From NCBI RefSeq assembly GCF_002845745.1, contig NZ_PIUM01000034.1, positions 1 to 64,000 of the forward strand: a stretch of 64,000 nucleotides of DNA, read 5' to 3'. The notes beneath the pieces are model-generated. The model was not told the origin of the DNA. It did not search any database and saw nothing but the letters and a program-made list of their open reading frames with translations. A program made the position numbers and the translations under genes. Origin of the DNA: Telmatospirillum siberiense (GTDB lineage Bacteria; Pseudomonadota; Alphaproteobacteria; Rhodospirillales; Magnetospirillaceae). Positions within the stretch are counted from its first letter, which is position 1. Every line of letters begins with the position of its first letter. Positions 1 through 10,365 of this stretch are shown piece by piece.

Positions 1-19
1 AGATGTGTATAAGAGACAG
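1..19 (+). other. Nextera/Tn5 mosaic-end adapter remnant
   Basis: The first 19 bases, AGATGTGTATAAGAGACAG, are identical to the Tn5 transposase mosaic end used in Nextera library preparation. This is untrimmed adapter at a contig edge, not chromosomal DNA. It shows that the window starts at the end of a short-read assembly contig, so nothing can be inferred about what lies upstream. Confidence 0.95.
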
Positions 20-88
20 GGGCTGGACTTTCTGACTAATTCTTAAGTTATTATGATTAAAAACTATGCAAGGGCGTGGGGCTGCCCT

Positions 89-255
89 CATCTGTGCCTA
101 TCTGAACTCATCTGTGTTCATCTGTGCTCCTTTTGACAAGGCCCCGGTCCGGGACCGGGCCTTCGGGAGCAGCCCGATTGGCCCCGGGGATGACCCGCCG
201 GAATCGATCATAAGGAAACACAGATCACCACAGATGAACGCAGATGAGCTCAGAT
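89..255. repeat. Inverted repeat of CATCTGTG/CACAGATG units
   Basis: Three CATCTGTG units at 89-126 face CACAGATG-type units at 219-255. The longest arms, 100-126 and 229-255, are complementary at about 25 of 27 positions. Between the arms is a GC-rich hairpin (140-161, GGCCC...GGGCC). No gene is visible from 20 to 384. CATCTGTG-type inverted repeats are common intergenic elements in environmental bacteria; the function is unknown and the name is descriptive only. Confidence 0.6.
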
Positions 256-384
256 TTGGATCGAAGCGCTCCAGGCTGCGGAACTCCGAACTCAGGTTTC
301 GATTTTGGTAACCGGGATTCGTTGCTCGGGGTAAATCCTTTCCCGGTTGACGGGGCGGGCTAAAAGCTGTCAAACCCCGCCACC

Positions 385-2552
<2,168 letters not shown>

Positions 2553-2564
2553 TGGGGATCGATC

Positions 2565-3029
2565 ATGGCAGAAACCATCTATGACTCTCTGACGCAACTG
2601 GGCGGGCCGGCCAGCATCCCGGCCAGTCCCGATCAGGCGGTGCTGGAGACCGTCCGCAATCCGCATCCGGGAACGCTTTATCTGGTGCGCTTCGCCGCGC
2701 CGGAATTCACCTCGCTCTGCCCGATCACCGGCCAGCCGGATTTCGCCCATCTGGTCATCGATTACGTGCCCGACGAATTGCTGGTGGAAAGCAAGTCGCT
2801 GAAGCTGTTTCTCGCCAGTTTCCGCAATCACGGCGCCTTCCATGAGGATTGCACCGTAGGAATCGGCAAGCGTCTGGTCGACGCCCTGTCGCCGCTGTGG
2901 TTGCGCATCGGCGGCTACTGGTTCCCGCGCGGCGGCATTCCCATCGACGTCTTCTGGCAGACCGGCGAGGCGCCCGACGGCCTGTGGCTGCCCGATCAGG
3001 GCGTCGCCGCCTATCGCGGGCGCGGGTAG
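2565..3029 (+). CDS. queF: NADPH-dependent 7-cyano-7-deazaguanine reductase QueF
   Basis: QueF reduces the nitrile of preQ0 to the aminomethyl group of preQ1, the substrate of Tgt. The 154 residues match the short, unimodular, homodecamer-type QueF. The catalytic Cys lies in [11 protein letters not shown] together with the conserved Asp, and the substrate-binding [16 protein letters not shown] and FHEDC blocks are intact. The start ATG at 2565 is 12 bp behind tgt. Order and spacing place it third in the queuosine operon. Confidence 0.96.
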   Translation: MAETIYDSLTQLGGPASIPASPDQAVLETVRNPHPGTLYLVRFAAPEFTSLCPITGQPDFAHLVIDYVPDELLVESKSLKLFLASFRNHGAFHEDCTVGIGKRLVDALSPLWLRIGGYWFPRGGIPIDVFWQTGEAPDGLWLPDQGVAAYRGRG

Positions 3030-3074
3030 GGCGCCTGAGCTGGCCGAAGCCGGAGGCGAAGGGATCACAAAGAG

Positions 3075-3115
3075 CCTGCTCGAACATGTCATTTTAGATA
3101 ACATGTTCGAGCAGG
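3075..3115. other. 15-bp perfect hairpin between queF and queG
   Basis: CCTGCTCGAACATGT (3075-3089) is perfectly complementary to 3101-3115, with an 11-nt AT-rich loop. No T-run follows on either strand, so it is not a standard Rho-independent terminator. It may modulate queF/queG transcript stability or be a small palindromic repeat. Confidence 0.6.
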
Positions 3116-3144
3116 GCGGCTTATCCGAACCTGGGAGCCTGCCG

Positions 3145-4245
3145 ATGAAGGAAGCCATTCGCGCCAAGGCCCTGGAACTGGGATTCGCCGAGGCGCGATT
3201 CGCCCCGGCCGCGCCGGTGCCGGGGGCGGCCCCGGGGTTGGCCGGCTATCTGGCGGCCGGCTGCCACGGCGAGATGGCCTGGATGGCCGAGACGGCGGAG
3301 CGCCGCGCCCAGCCGCGGGCCTTGTGGCCCGAAGCCGCAAGCGTCATCGTGCTGGGCGAGAATTACGGTCCTGGCCGCCATCCGCTGGCCGCCCTGGATC
3401 ATCCCGACCGGGGCCATATCAGCGTCTATGCGCGTGGCCGCGACTATCACGATGTTTTGAAAAAGCGGTTGAAGGCCCTGGCCCGCTGGTTGGTCGAGCG
3501 TCACGGCGGAGAGGTCAAGGTCTTCTCCGATACGGCGCCGGTGATGGAAAAACCGCTGGCCGCCGTCGCCGGTCTGGGATGGCAAGGGCGCCATACCAAT
3601 CTGGTGTCGCAACGGTTCGGCTCCTGGCTGTTCCTGGGCGAAGTGTTCACCACCCTGGAAATTCCCCCCGACCCGCCCGAGGGCGATCATTGCGGCCGTT
3701 GCCGGGCTTGCGAGACCTCCTGTCCGACCGGCGCCCTCGTCGAGGGCCGTATCGATCCCCGCCGCTGCGTGTCCTATCTGACCATCGAGCACAAGGGGCA
3801 TATTCCCCGAGAGCTGCGCGCTTTGATGGGAAACCGCATCTACGGATGCGACGACTGTCTCGCGGTCTGTCCGTGGAACAAATTCGCCGTGCCGACCGCC
3901 CACGCCGATTATCTTCCCCGCGCCGAATTGCTGGCGCCCCGTCTCGCCGATCTGGCTTCGCTGGACGACGAGGCCTTCCGGTCGTTCTTCTCAGCCTCGC
4001 CGATCAAGCGAATCGGACGAGACCGCTTTCTGCGCAATGTCCTGATCGCCCTGGGCAACAGCACCGACCCCGCCTTTGCTCCGGTGGCGCGGCGAATGGT
4101 CGGGGACGCCTCCCCCCTGGTTCGGGGCTCGGCGATCTGGGCCTTGCGCCGCTTGCTGCCCATCGACGATTTCACGGCCTTGCGCGCTCTCCTCGCCGGC
4201 GAGGAGAGCGATGCCGCCGTCGCGCTGGAATGGGGCGAGGTCTGA
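3145..4245 (+). CDS. queG: Epoxyqueuosine reductase QueG
   Basis: QueG carries out the last step of queuosine synthesis, reducing epoxyqueuosine in tRNA with cobalamin and two [4Fe-4S] clusters. Two ferredoxin-type Cys clusters are visible, CGRCRACETSCPTGAL and CDDCLAVCPWNKF. The C-terminal HEAT-like segment (NSTDPAFAPVARRMV... SAIWALRRLL) is present. The ATG at 3145 is chosen because GGGAG lies 8 nt upstream and MKEAIRAKALELGF matches the family start; the frame is open upstream to 3103, but that part would run through the hairpin. The product is 366 residues, a normal length. Confidence 0.95.
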   Translation: MKEAIRAKALELGFAEARFAPAAPVPGAAPGLAGYLAAGCHGEMAWMAETAERRAQPRALWPEAASVIVLGENYGPGRHPLAALDHPDRGHISVYARGRDYHDVLKKRLKALARWLVERHGGEVKVFSDTAPVMEKPLAAVAGLGWQGRHTNLVSQRFGSWLFLGEVFTTLEIPPDPPEGDHCGRCRACETSCPTGALVEGRIDPRRCVSYLTIEHKGHIPRELRALMGNRIYGCDDCLAVCPWNKFAVPTAHADYLPRAELLAPRLADLASLDDEAFRSFFSASPIKRIGRDRFLRNVLIALGNSTDPAFAPVARRMVGDASPLVRGSAIWALRRLLPIDDFTALRALLAGEESDAAVALEWGEV

Positions 4246-4303
4246 CGCCTGCGCGATGAGACCCCGGCTGGCCGGACGACCGCCGGCGTGATAGCATTTA
4301 CCG

Positions 4304-4900
4304 ATGACGCAACCGCTGCATCCCCCGCTCGATCGGCCGGCCCGCCGGCGCGAAATCGTCGAGACGGCGCGAAATATCGCCGCCGAACAAGGGTGGCCGG
4401 CGGTCACCGTGCGGGCCATGGCGGCGCGCATCGGATGCAGCGCTCCCGCCATCTATCAATATTTCCGCGACAAGGACGCCGTTCTGGAGGCGCTTGCCGA
4501 GGACGGTCGTGCCCTGTTGGCGGCAAATCTCGACGAGGCCGTCGCCGGGCAGTCCGGTGCCGGTAAAAAATTACGGGCGACGATTCGTGCGCTTTGGGCG
4601 TTCTCCGAGGTGAACCGGGAACTCTACGCCGTCATTTTCGGGCTTGATGGATTGGCGCCGCATCGCGGGGCGCGGGACGGTCTGGCCCCCTCGGGAATGA
4701 TCCGATTGGCGGCGGAATTTTTGGATAAACGGGGAAATCCCGAAACCGCCGGCGATCTGGCCGATCGTCTGATGGCGACCGCGCACGGATTCATCTGCGT
4801 GGCGGCTGCCGATGATTTTCCCGGCGGACGCGACAAGGCTTTCGACCTGCTGATGCTAACCGTCGAAGCCCTTCTCAAGGGCGTCGTGCGTCACAACTAA
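4304..4900 (+). CDS. TetR/AcrR-family transcriptional regulator
   Basis: A 198-residue regulator with an N-terminal TetR helix-turn-helix at about residues 15-60 (EIVETARNIAAEQGW...VTVRAMAARIGCSAPAIYQYFRDKDAVLEAL). A helical ligand-binding domain follows, with the WHG-type segment RATIRALWAFSEVNRELYAVIFGLDG. It is followed by no co-directional gene, so the target is not evident; TetR members often act on a neighbouring efflux or metabolic gene, but none is obvious here. No good Shine-Dalgarno precedes the ATG. The ligand is unknown. Confidence 0.9.
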   Translation: MTQPLHPPLDRPARRREIVETARNIAAEQGWPAVTVRAMAARIGCSAPAIYQYFRDKDAVLEALAEDGRALLAANLDEAVAGQSGAGKKLRATIRALWAFSEVNRELYAVIFGLDGLAPHRGARDGLAPSGMIRLAAEFLDKRGNPETAGDLADRLMATAHGFICVAAADDFPGGRDKAFDLLMLTVEALLKGVVRHN

Positions 4901-4950
4901 GGGTCTTGCGTATTTCCATGGAAGGCGCCTTCGGCCTGCATCGGGCGCAC

Positions 4951-4984
4951 AACCGGCACACCCGCGTTTGCGCGGGAGCCGGTT
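4951..4984 (+). terminator. Putative terminator hairpin after the tetR-type gene
   Basis: AACCGGC (4951-4957) pairs with GCCGGTT (4978-4984), and inside it CCCGCG pairs with CGCGGG around a TTTG loop. Only a weak T-rich tail (CCGTCGTTTCT) follows. Its position 50 bp after the regulator stop suggests transcription termination, possibly for both converging genes. Confidence 0.45.
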
Positions 4985-5055
4985 CCGTCGTTTCTCCGGG
5001 CCAAGCCCCTCATCGCCTTGGTTGAGCGATGGAAGGGCTCCGCGCGGAGGTTGTT

Positions 5056-5460
5056 TCAGGCCGATAACGTTGCTTCAGCCGCCAGCACCCGGGCCAACTG
5101 GCTCAGGGCTTCCTGATGGCGCTCATTGGAAATGCTCGAGAAATTACGCGCCAATTCCAGGCACATACGTTGGCGGGCCGTCAAATCGGATGCGCGACGG
5201 CTTTCCAATCCTTCGAAAAAATACCCGACTGGAATGCCGAGTACTTGAGCAATTTCGTGGAGACGCCCAGCCGAAATCCGGTTGATCCCCCGCTCATACT
5301 TGTGGGCTTGTTGATAAGTGACGCCTATCAAGTCAGCCATCTGTTGCTGGGAAAGACCGAGCATGATCCGCCGTTCTCTGATGCGAGCACCAACAAAACG
5401 ATCGGTATCATTCGCTTTATTTGGCGTCTTTGCCACTTTGATTTCTTCGTTGTTCGACAT
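5056..5460 (-). CDS. XRE-family (PraR-like) transcriptional regulator
   Basis: A 134-residue protein with a Cro/CI helix-turn-helix at about residues 24-80 (VGARIRERRIMLGLSQQQMADLIGVTYQQAHKYERG...), followed by a short helical tail. The arrangement VGxRIRxRRxMLGxSQ...QxxxKYExGxNRIxAxRL...FFE is characteristic of the alphaproteobacterial PraR-like family of stand-alone regulators. The ATG at 5460 opens the conserved part; the frame stays open upstream, but in AT-rich sequence that does not look coding. It faces the tetR-type gene convergently. The target is unknown. Confidence 0.88.
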   Translation of the reverse strand: MSNNEEIKVAKTPNKANDTDRFVGARIRERRIMLGLSQQQMADLIGVTYQQAHKYERGINRISAGRLHEIAQVLGIPVGYFFEGLESRRASDLTARQRMCLELARNFSSISNERHQEALSQLARVLAAEATLSA

Positions 5461-6022
5461 GATCCATTGCTTATTGCTATGCGGTCCTAGCACTAAGGGC
5501 CATTTGTTTATGAGGAAGTGCCTGAAGGTGATTATGCGGAATTGACGTTCCAAGCAACCAATTATTTTCTGTTGCCCAATTGTTCTACAACAAATTTTAA
5601 CTAAATTCAGATTAATTGGATTGGTTATTATTGACGCAACCGATGGGTTAGTATGTCGGATCGGTTGCCACTCTCTTCCTTTCACGAGAGCTAACCCGGC
5701 GTAATTGCTTGATTTGCATCCTGCCATCAGGGGATTTTGACTCTGGGGCGGGGTATCTTTAGCTGGTGTTCATCCATAGGTTATCACACGCGGGGTGAAT
5801 ACCAAAGCATGCTCTATACTAAAGGTATAATACGTCAGACATATATCGCCGACGTGCTTTTGGCATCCCCAGATGAATATCGGGGGATGCGAATCCTTTT
5901 GGATATGGGGGGCGCGTGGAGCGGTTCGATAACGGCTGGACCCAAGGGGCGCGCGCCAACTTAAGGCCTGTCGTCAGTTACCGCTCTTCCGGTTTTTTAG
6001 TTTTGCGATTCAATCAAAAGAC
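5461..6022. other. AT-rich gene-free stretch upstream of the XRE regulator
   Basis: About 560 bp without a convincing gene. The first 250 bp are clearly more AT-rich than the surrounding DNA (for example 5565-5640). A TATAAT box (5826-5831) and an 8-bp hairpin (5863-5870 with 5883-5890) are visible, but there is no matching -35 box. The short open frame 5737-5964 has no recognisable features and is not called. Confidence 0.5.
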
Positions 6023-6118
6023 GTCATGCCCGGCCTTGAGCCGGGCATCCACGCCCCCGAACAAGTCTCCGTCGTTCGCTCCCACCACGTGGATGGCCGT
6101 GTCGAGCACGGCCATGAC
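6023..6118. repeat. Palindromic intergenic repeat (GTCATGCCCGGC type)
   Basis: GTCATGCCCGGCCTTGAGCC (starting 6023) through CCACG (ending 6053) is mirrored by CGTGG (6088) through CCATGAC (6118). The two arms are about 31 nt each and largely complementary, separated by 34 bp. Repeats of this kind are dispersed between genes in many alphaproteobacterial genomes. It sits just downstream of phaR. Confidence 0.75.
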
Positions 6119-6153
6119 GGTTTCTGAGGCAATCAGCACGATTGACGGCCGGC

Positions 6154-6738
6154 CTATTTCTTGGTTTCAGCCAGCAGTTCTTCCAACTGCTGCTGCATGG
6201 CATTGAGACGGCCCTGCAGTTCGCTGACGCTGGCCTCGTTCGAAGGGGAATTTTCCGTCGCTTCGGCGGGGTTGCCGGAAGCGTTGTAGAATGGGGCGAA
6301 TATCTTGAAGGCACTTTCGAACAAGGCGGCGTTCTGTTTGTTCATTTCCTCGATGGGATTGAACGGGAACAGGCCTCCCAGCGCGCTTTCCATATATTGA
6401 CGCATCTGCTGTTCGTTCCGGTGGAATGCTTGCATGCTGTATTCGAGATAACGCGGGACCAAACCACCAAGCGAGTCGCCATAAAAACCGATCAATTGCC
6501 GCAGGAACGGAATTGGCAGAAGATTTTGTCCCCCTTTGCCTTCCTCCTCGACAATGATCTGCGTCAGGACCGAGCGGGTAATGTCTTCGCCGGTCTTCGC
6601 GTCGTAAACGACGAAATCGGCGTTGTCTTTTACCATCTGACACAGGTGATCCAGCGTCACGTAACTGCTTGTCGCCGTATTGTATAGGCGGCGGTTGGCA
6701 TATTTCTTGATCGTGATTGGCGTGGCGGTGCTCGTCAT
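6154..6738 (-). CDS. phaR: Polyhydroxyalkanoate synthesis repressor PhaR
   Basis: PhaR binds both DNA and PHA granules and represses phasin/PHA genes until granules form. The 194-residue protein carries the N-terminal PHB/PHA accumulation regulator DNA-binding domain (ITIKKYANRRLYNTATSSYVTL, residues 8-30) and two following PHB_acc-type helices (ITRSVLTQIIVEEEGKG... and LPIPFLRQLIGFYGDSLG). The tail ends in a Gln-rich coiled segment. It is divergent from the PHA synthase genes with a 159-bp shared upstream region, so it probably regulates them. Confidence 0.95.
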   Translation of the reverse strand: MTSTATPITIKKYANRRLYNTATSSYVTLDHLCQMVKDNADFVVYDAKTGEDITRSVLTQIIVEEEGKGGQNLLPIPFLRQLIGFYGDSLGGLVPRYLEYSMQAFHRNEQQMRQYMESALGGLFPFNPIEEMNKQNAALFESAFKIFAPFYNASGNPAEATENSPSNEASVSELQGRLNAMQQQLEELLAETKK

Positions 6739-6897
6739 TGGAATGATGTTCCCTGCTGCGACCGGAGCGCACTTTAACAGATTTTTTTGGGATTATAATG
6801 CATTGCGGCGATAAATTTGTCGCGGCCCCGTTCGGAGCCCCAAAGTCCCAGCTTCTCCCGCTGGTCAAGGCCTCGGCCGGCAAGGTATAGTCGGTCC

Positions 6898-7308
6898 ATG
6901 ACAGACGCGCCGGACATTGAGCAACTCGCCCGCCGTTATTTCGACCTCTGGCAGGATCAGGCGGCGGCCATGATCAACGATCCGGCATTCGCCGAGACGG
7001 CCGGACGGAGCTATGCCCTGATGGGCAAGGCCTTGTCCGCCGTTCTTGCCGCAGCTTCGTCGGAGCGAGCGCCAGGAGAGGGGGGAGCAGAGTCCGCCGA
7101 TGTCCAAGCGCCCACCGCCCCCCCAGCTTCGTCCGCGCCCCCGACTGGGGCCTCGCCCCCTGCCTCAACATCTGGCGCTGCTGGCATGGACCATGCTGAG
7201 CTCACAGCTCGTCTTGCCATCCTGGAAGAACGGGTCCTTCGGCTGGAAACCGCATTTGCGGCCGGCGGCGGAGGAAATGCGCCCCCTTCTCGGAAAACTC
7301 GACGATAA
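6898..7308 (+). CDS. Small PHA-synthase partner (PhaE/PhaR-subunit-like)
   Basis: A 136-residue protein: an N-terminal helical part (ARRYFDLWQDQAAAMINDPAFAE), a Pro/Ala/Ser-rich linker (about residues 65-100), and a C-terminal coiled-coil-like segment (LTARLAILEERVLRLETAF). This shape recalls the accessory subunits of class III (PhaE) or class IV (PhaR subunit) PHA synthases; the small size is closer to class IV. The last 32 bases overlap the synthase gene. Identification rests on context and architecture, not on a diagnostic motif. The upstream in-frame extension to 6817 lies in promoter-like sequence and is rejected. Confidence 0.6.
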   Translation: MTDAPDIEQLARRYFDLWQDQAAAMINDPAFAETAGRSYALMGKALSAVLAAASSERAPGEGGAESADVQAPTAPPASSAPPTGASPPASTSGAAGMDHAELTARLAILEERVLRLETAFAAGGGGNAPPSRKTRR

Positions 7309-8341
7309 GGTTTTCCAGCGCGCCCTGATGGCCGAGGGGATCGGCCGGATCGCGGCCTTCCTCGCCGGAGTCGAAGCCTACCGCCGTCATCCCTACCGTC
7401 GCTCGTTGGCCGAGCCGCCCGTTATCTGGCAGGAGGGAACGACCCGTTTGCTCGATTACGGGGCGTCCGGGGCGGGGGGTGTCCCGGTCCTGGTGATCCC
7501 TTCGTTGATCAACCGGGCCTATGTTCTCGATCTTACGGCTCGGCGCAGTTTTTTGCGCCATCTGGCCGGTCGGGGGATGCGTCCCTTCCTGGTCGATTGG
7601 GATGCGCCCGGAGCCGGGGAAGCCGCATTCGGCCTTGAGGACTATATCGCCGGGCGCCTGGGGCGAATCCTCGATGTGGTGACGGCGAGGGCCGGGCCTC
7701 CCGTGATCGCCGGCTATTGCATGGGCGGCTTGCTGGCGCTTGGCCTTGCCTCGTTACGGCGCTCCGACGTGCGGGGATTGCTTCTCTTGGCGACTCCCTG
7801 GGACTTCCACGCGCCGTCGGCGCGGCAATCCCGGATGGTGGAGCATCTCCGGTCGGCTTTCGAGGATGCGATCCGCCTGTTCGGCGGATTACCGACGGAT
7901 TTCCTGCAGGCATTGTTCGCCACCATCGAGCCTTATGGCGTCATCCGGAAATTCATCACCTTCGGCCATTTTGCCGCCGGGGAAGGAAAGGCGCGGGATT
8001 TCGTCGCTCTCGAAGATTGGCTCAATGACGGGGTGCCCCTCGTCGCGGCCGTGGCCAGGCAATGCCTGTTCGAATGGTATGGGGACAATCTTCCGGCGAA
8101 AGGCGAATGGACTCTTCTCGGCCAACCGGTCCTGCCGCAGACTTTTGACAAACCGTGTTTTTCGCTGATTCCAGAGCATGATCGCATCGTGCCGCCGGAA
8201 TCGGCCCTGGCCCTGGCGGGGGCTCTGCCGAACGGACGCCATCTCCTCGTGCCCTTGGGACATATCGGAATGATGGTGGGATCGCGGGCGTTGGCGGCCG
8301 TTTTCGCGCCTGCCGTCAAATGGCTCTCTTCGATGGAATGA
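7277..8341 (+). CDS. phaC: Class III-type poly(3-hydroxyalkanoate) synthase
   Basis: An alpha/beta-hydrolase-fold PHA synthase that polymerises 3-hydroxyacyl-CoA. The catalytic Cys sits in the lipase-box-like GYCMGG. The Asp is in PEHDRIVP and the His in LGHIGMM. The conserved NRAYVLDL, LVDWDAPG and TPWDFH segments are present. The 354-residue length is that of class III/IV synthases (about 355) rather than the roughly 600 of class I/II. The ATG at 7277 follows GGAGG closely and overlaps the preceding gene, so translation is probably coupled. An in-frame extension further upstream overlaps the partner gene entirely and is rejected. Confidence 0.88.
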   Translation: MRPLLGKLDDKVFQRALMAEGIGRIAAFLAGVEAYRRHPYRRSLAEPPVIWQEGTTRLLDYGASGAGGVPVLVIPSLINRAYVLDLTARRSFLRHLAGRGMRPFLVDWDAPGAGEAAFGLEDYIAGRLGRILDVVTARAGPPVIAGYCMGGLLALGLASLRRSDVRGLLLLATPWDFHAPSARQSRMVEHLRSAFEDAIRLFGGLPTDFLQALFATIEPYGVIRKFITFGHFAAGEGKARDFVALEDWLNDGVPLVAAVARQCLFEWYGDNLPAKGEWTLLGQPVLPQTFDKPCFSLIPEHDRIVPPESALALAGALPNGRHLLVPLGHIGMMVGSRALAAVFAPAVKWLSSME

Positions 8342-8560
8342 TCCCCCGATGCGATAATTTCGCGTCAAGCCGCCAAAGTGAACCCAACCATCTTGAAGAT
8401 ATTCCGTCCCCCCAAATATCTCGAAATGGAGAGAGGGGACTGTTCCGTTTCGCCTATAGCGTTTTTTTCTGGTTGTTTTTTCTCTCTAAAATTTATCATG
8501 TTAGATTGTTTCCAATAACGAAGGCGCCGGTCGAAGGCGAAAAAACGAAGGGAGAGGAAC

Positions 8561-9283
8561 ATGGGGCGCATAGCTTTGGTCACCGGAGGCACTCGCGGCA
8601 TCGGTCGGGCGATTTCGGTCGCCTTGAAAGACGCCGGATACCGCGTCGTCGCCAACTATTGCGGGAATGTCGAGGCCGCCGAGGAATTCACCAACGAGAC
8701 GGGCATTCCGGCCTATCGTTTCGACGTATCCAGTTTTCCCGAATGCGACGCCGCCGTGCAAAAGATCGTCGCGGAGATCGGCCCCATCGAGATCCTGATC
8801 AACAACGCGGGTATCACGCGGGATTCGACCATCCACCGGATGGCCTACCAGCAATGGGAGGACGTCATCCACACCAATTTGACCTCATGCTTCAACATGA
8901 CGCGGTCCGTCATCGAATCGATGCGTGACCGGGGGTTCGGGCGAATCATCAATATCGGGTCGGTGAACGGTCAGGCCGGTCAGTACGGACAGGTGAACTA
9001 TGCCGCCGCCAAGTCCGGAATTCATGGATTTACCAAGGCGCTGGCCCAGGAGGGGGCCGCCAAGGGCATCACGGTGAACGCCATCGCGCCGGGCTATGTG
9101 GACACCGAAATGGTTCGTTCGGTGCCGCATGCGGTGTTGGAAAAGATCATTGCGCGGATTCCCGCCGGCCGGTTGGGGCATGCCGAGGATATCGCCCGGG
9201 GTGTGGTTTTCCTGGTCGCCGACGAGGCCGACTTCATCACCGGCGCGACGCTGTCGATCAACGGCGGGCAGCATATGTACTGA
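8561..9283 (+). CDS. phaB: Acetoacetyl-CoA reductase PhaB
   Basis: This NADPH-dependent short-chain dehydrogenase makes (R)-3-hydroxybutyryl-CoA for the adjacent synthase. Its 240 residues carry the Rossmann motif TGGTRGIG near the N-terminus, NNAG, and the catalytic Ser/Tyr/Lys set (INIGSVNGQAGQYGQVNYAAAKSG). The C-terminal INGGQHMY matches PhaB proteins. AGGGAGAGGAAC provides a strong ribosome-binding site. A 219-bp AT-containing gap separates it from phaC, so it may have its own promoter. Tandem terminators follow. Confidence 0.95.
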   Translation: MGRIALVTGGTRGIGRAISVALKDAGYRVVANYCGNVEAAEEFTNETGIPAYRFDVSSFPECDAAVQKIVAEIGPIEILINNAGITRDSTIHRMAYQQWEDVIHTNLTSCFNMTRSVIESMRDRGFGRIINIGSVNGQAGQYGQVNYAAAKSGIHGFTKALAQEGAAKGITVNAIAPGYVDTEMVRSVPHAVLEKIIARIPAGRLGHAEDIARGVVFLVADEADFITGATLSINGGQHMY

Positions 9284-9318
9284 TTTCGCTCTCGGGCTTC
9301 CTCCGCTTAAGCTTCGGG

Positions 9319-9351
9319 GCTCTCATCGCGTCACCGCGGCGAGAGCTTTTT
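9319..9351 (+). terminator. Rho-independent terminator 1 after phaB
   Basis: GCTCTC (9319-9324) pairs with GAGAGC (9341-9346) and is followed by TTTTT (9347-9351). It lies 36 bp after the phaB stop. Confidence 0.75.
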
Positions 9352-9393
9352 CGAAAGAGCAACTCGCGGGCGATCACCCGATTATCCCGCCCG

Positions 9394-9431
9394 AAAGCCC
9401 CCTTCCGGATTGCCGGATGGGGGCTTTTTTT
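9394..9431 (+). terminator. Rho-independent terminator 2 after phaB
   Basis: AAAGCCCCC (9394-9402) pairs with GGGGGCTTT, an inner CCGG/CCGG stem extends it, and a seven-T run follows (9425-9431). This is the stronger of two tandem terminators and isolates the PHA genes from the exporter gene downstream. Confidence 0.88.
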
Positions 9432-9469
9432 GCAAGATGGCCCGTCAATGATCGGCGAGGGTGCGAGGA

Positions 9470-10354
9470 ATGCAGGCCAAGGCGACGCGGTTGGGGATCG
9501 GGGCGTTGCTTTTGTGGTCGACCTTGGCGCTGCTCAGCACGTTGACCGGGACGGTTCCGCCGTTCCAACTGGTCGGCATGGCCTTCGCGCTCGCCACCTT
9601 GGTGGCCGTGGTCAAATGGTGCTGGAGCCGGCAATCGCCCCTGACCCGCCTGAGGCAGCCATTGGGCGCCTGGATGCTGGGGGTCGCCGGTCTGTTCGGC
9701 TATCACTTCTTCTATTTCCTCGCCCTGCGTCTGGCCCCGCCGGTCGAAGCCAACCTTTTGAATTATCTCTGGCCGCTTTTGATCGTCGTGTTTTCCGCCC
9801 TGTTGCCCGGTCAACGGTTGCGGGCGCATCACCTCGCGGGAGCCGTCGCCGGATTGGCCGGAGCGGCTTTGCTGATCGCCAAGGATGGGGGGGCCGCCTT
9901 CGCCGGGCGTTATGCCGTGGGATATGGCTCCGCCCTCGCCTGCGCCGTCATCTGGGCCGCCTATTCCGTCGCCAATCGTCGTTACAAGGCGGTGCCCAGC
10001 GATGCCGTCGGCGGGTTTTGCGGCGCCACGGCCTTGCTTGCCCTGTTCTGTCACCTCGCCTTCGAGGAAACGGTGATGCCGGTGGGAGGGCAATGGCTGG
10101 CCATCCTGGCGCTCGGCCTGGGGCCGGTGGGGGCCGCTTTCTTTCTGTGGGATCATGCTTGCAAGCATGGAGACCTCAGCGCCTTGGGAAATCTCGCCTA
10201 CGGCGTGCCGTTGCTGTCCAACGGCCTGCTGATCGCCGCCGGCCGTGGCACCTTGACCTGGCAGGTGGCGGTGGCGGTGCTGCTGATCGTCGGCGGTGCC
10301 ATTCTTGGCACGGGAACCGTATCCCGGATGGGTCACGCGGTGAGGGAGCGCTGA
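9470..10354 (+). CDS. DMT-superfamily (EamA) exporter, YddG-like
   Basis: A 294-residue inner-membrane protein with about ten hydrophobic segments in two EamA halves. The first half has GYHFFYFLALRLAPPVEANLLNYLWPLLIVVFSALL; the second begins around WAAYSVANRR. The AxxANLLNYLWPL pattern resembles aromatic amino-acid exporters of the YddG type, but the substrate cannot be read from sequence. The ATG at 9470 has GGCGAGGG about 8 nt upstream; an alternative GTG lies at 9461. It starts right after the phaB terminator and converges on the hydrolase gene. Confidence 0.88.
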   Translation: MQAKATRLGIGALLLWSTLALLSTLTGTVPPFQLVGMAFALATLVAVVKWCWSRQSPLTRLRQPLGAWMLGVAGLFGYHFFYFLALRLAPPVEANLLNYLWPLLIVVFSALLPGQRLRAHHLAGAVAGLAGAALLIAKDGGAAFAGRYAVGYGSALACAVIWAAYSVANRRYKAVPSDAVGGFCGATALLALFCHLAFEETVMPVGGQWLAILALGLGPVGAAFFLWDHACKHGDLSALGNLAYGVPLLSNGLLIAAGRGTLTWQVAVAVLLIVGGAILGTGTVSRMGHAVRER

Positions 10355-10365
10355 AGGTCCGGGGA

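Noticed and set aside
5737-5964. 75-codon open frame in the AT-rich gap
   Set aside because: No family resemblance, no ribosome-binding site and a composition that differs from coding DNA nearby.
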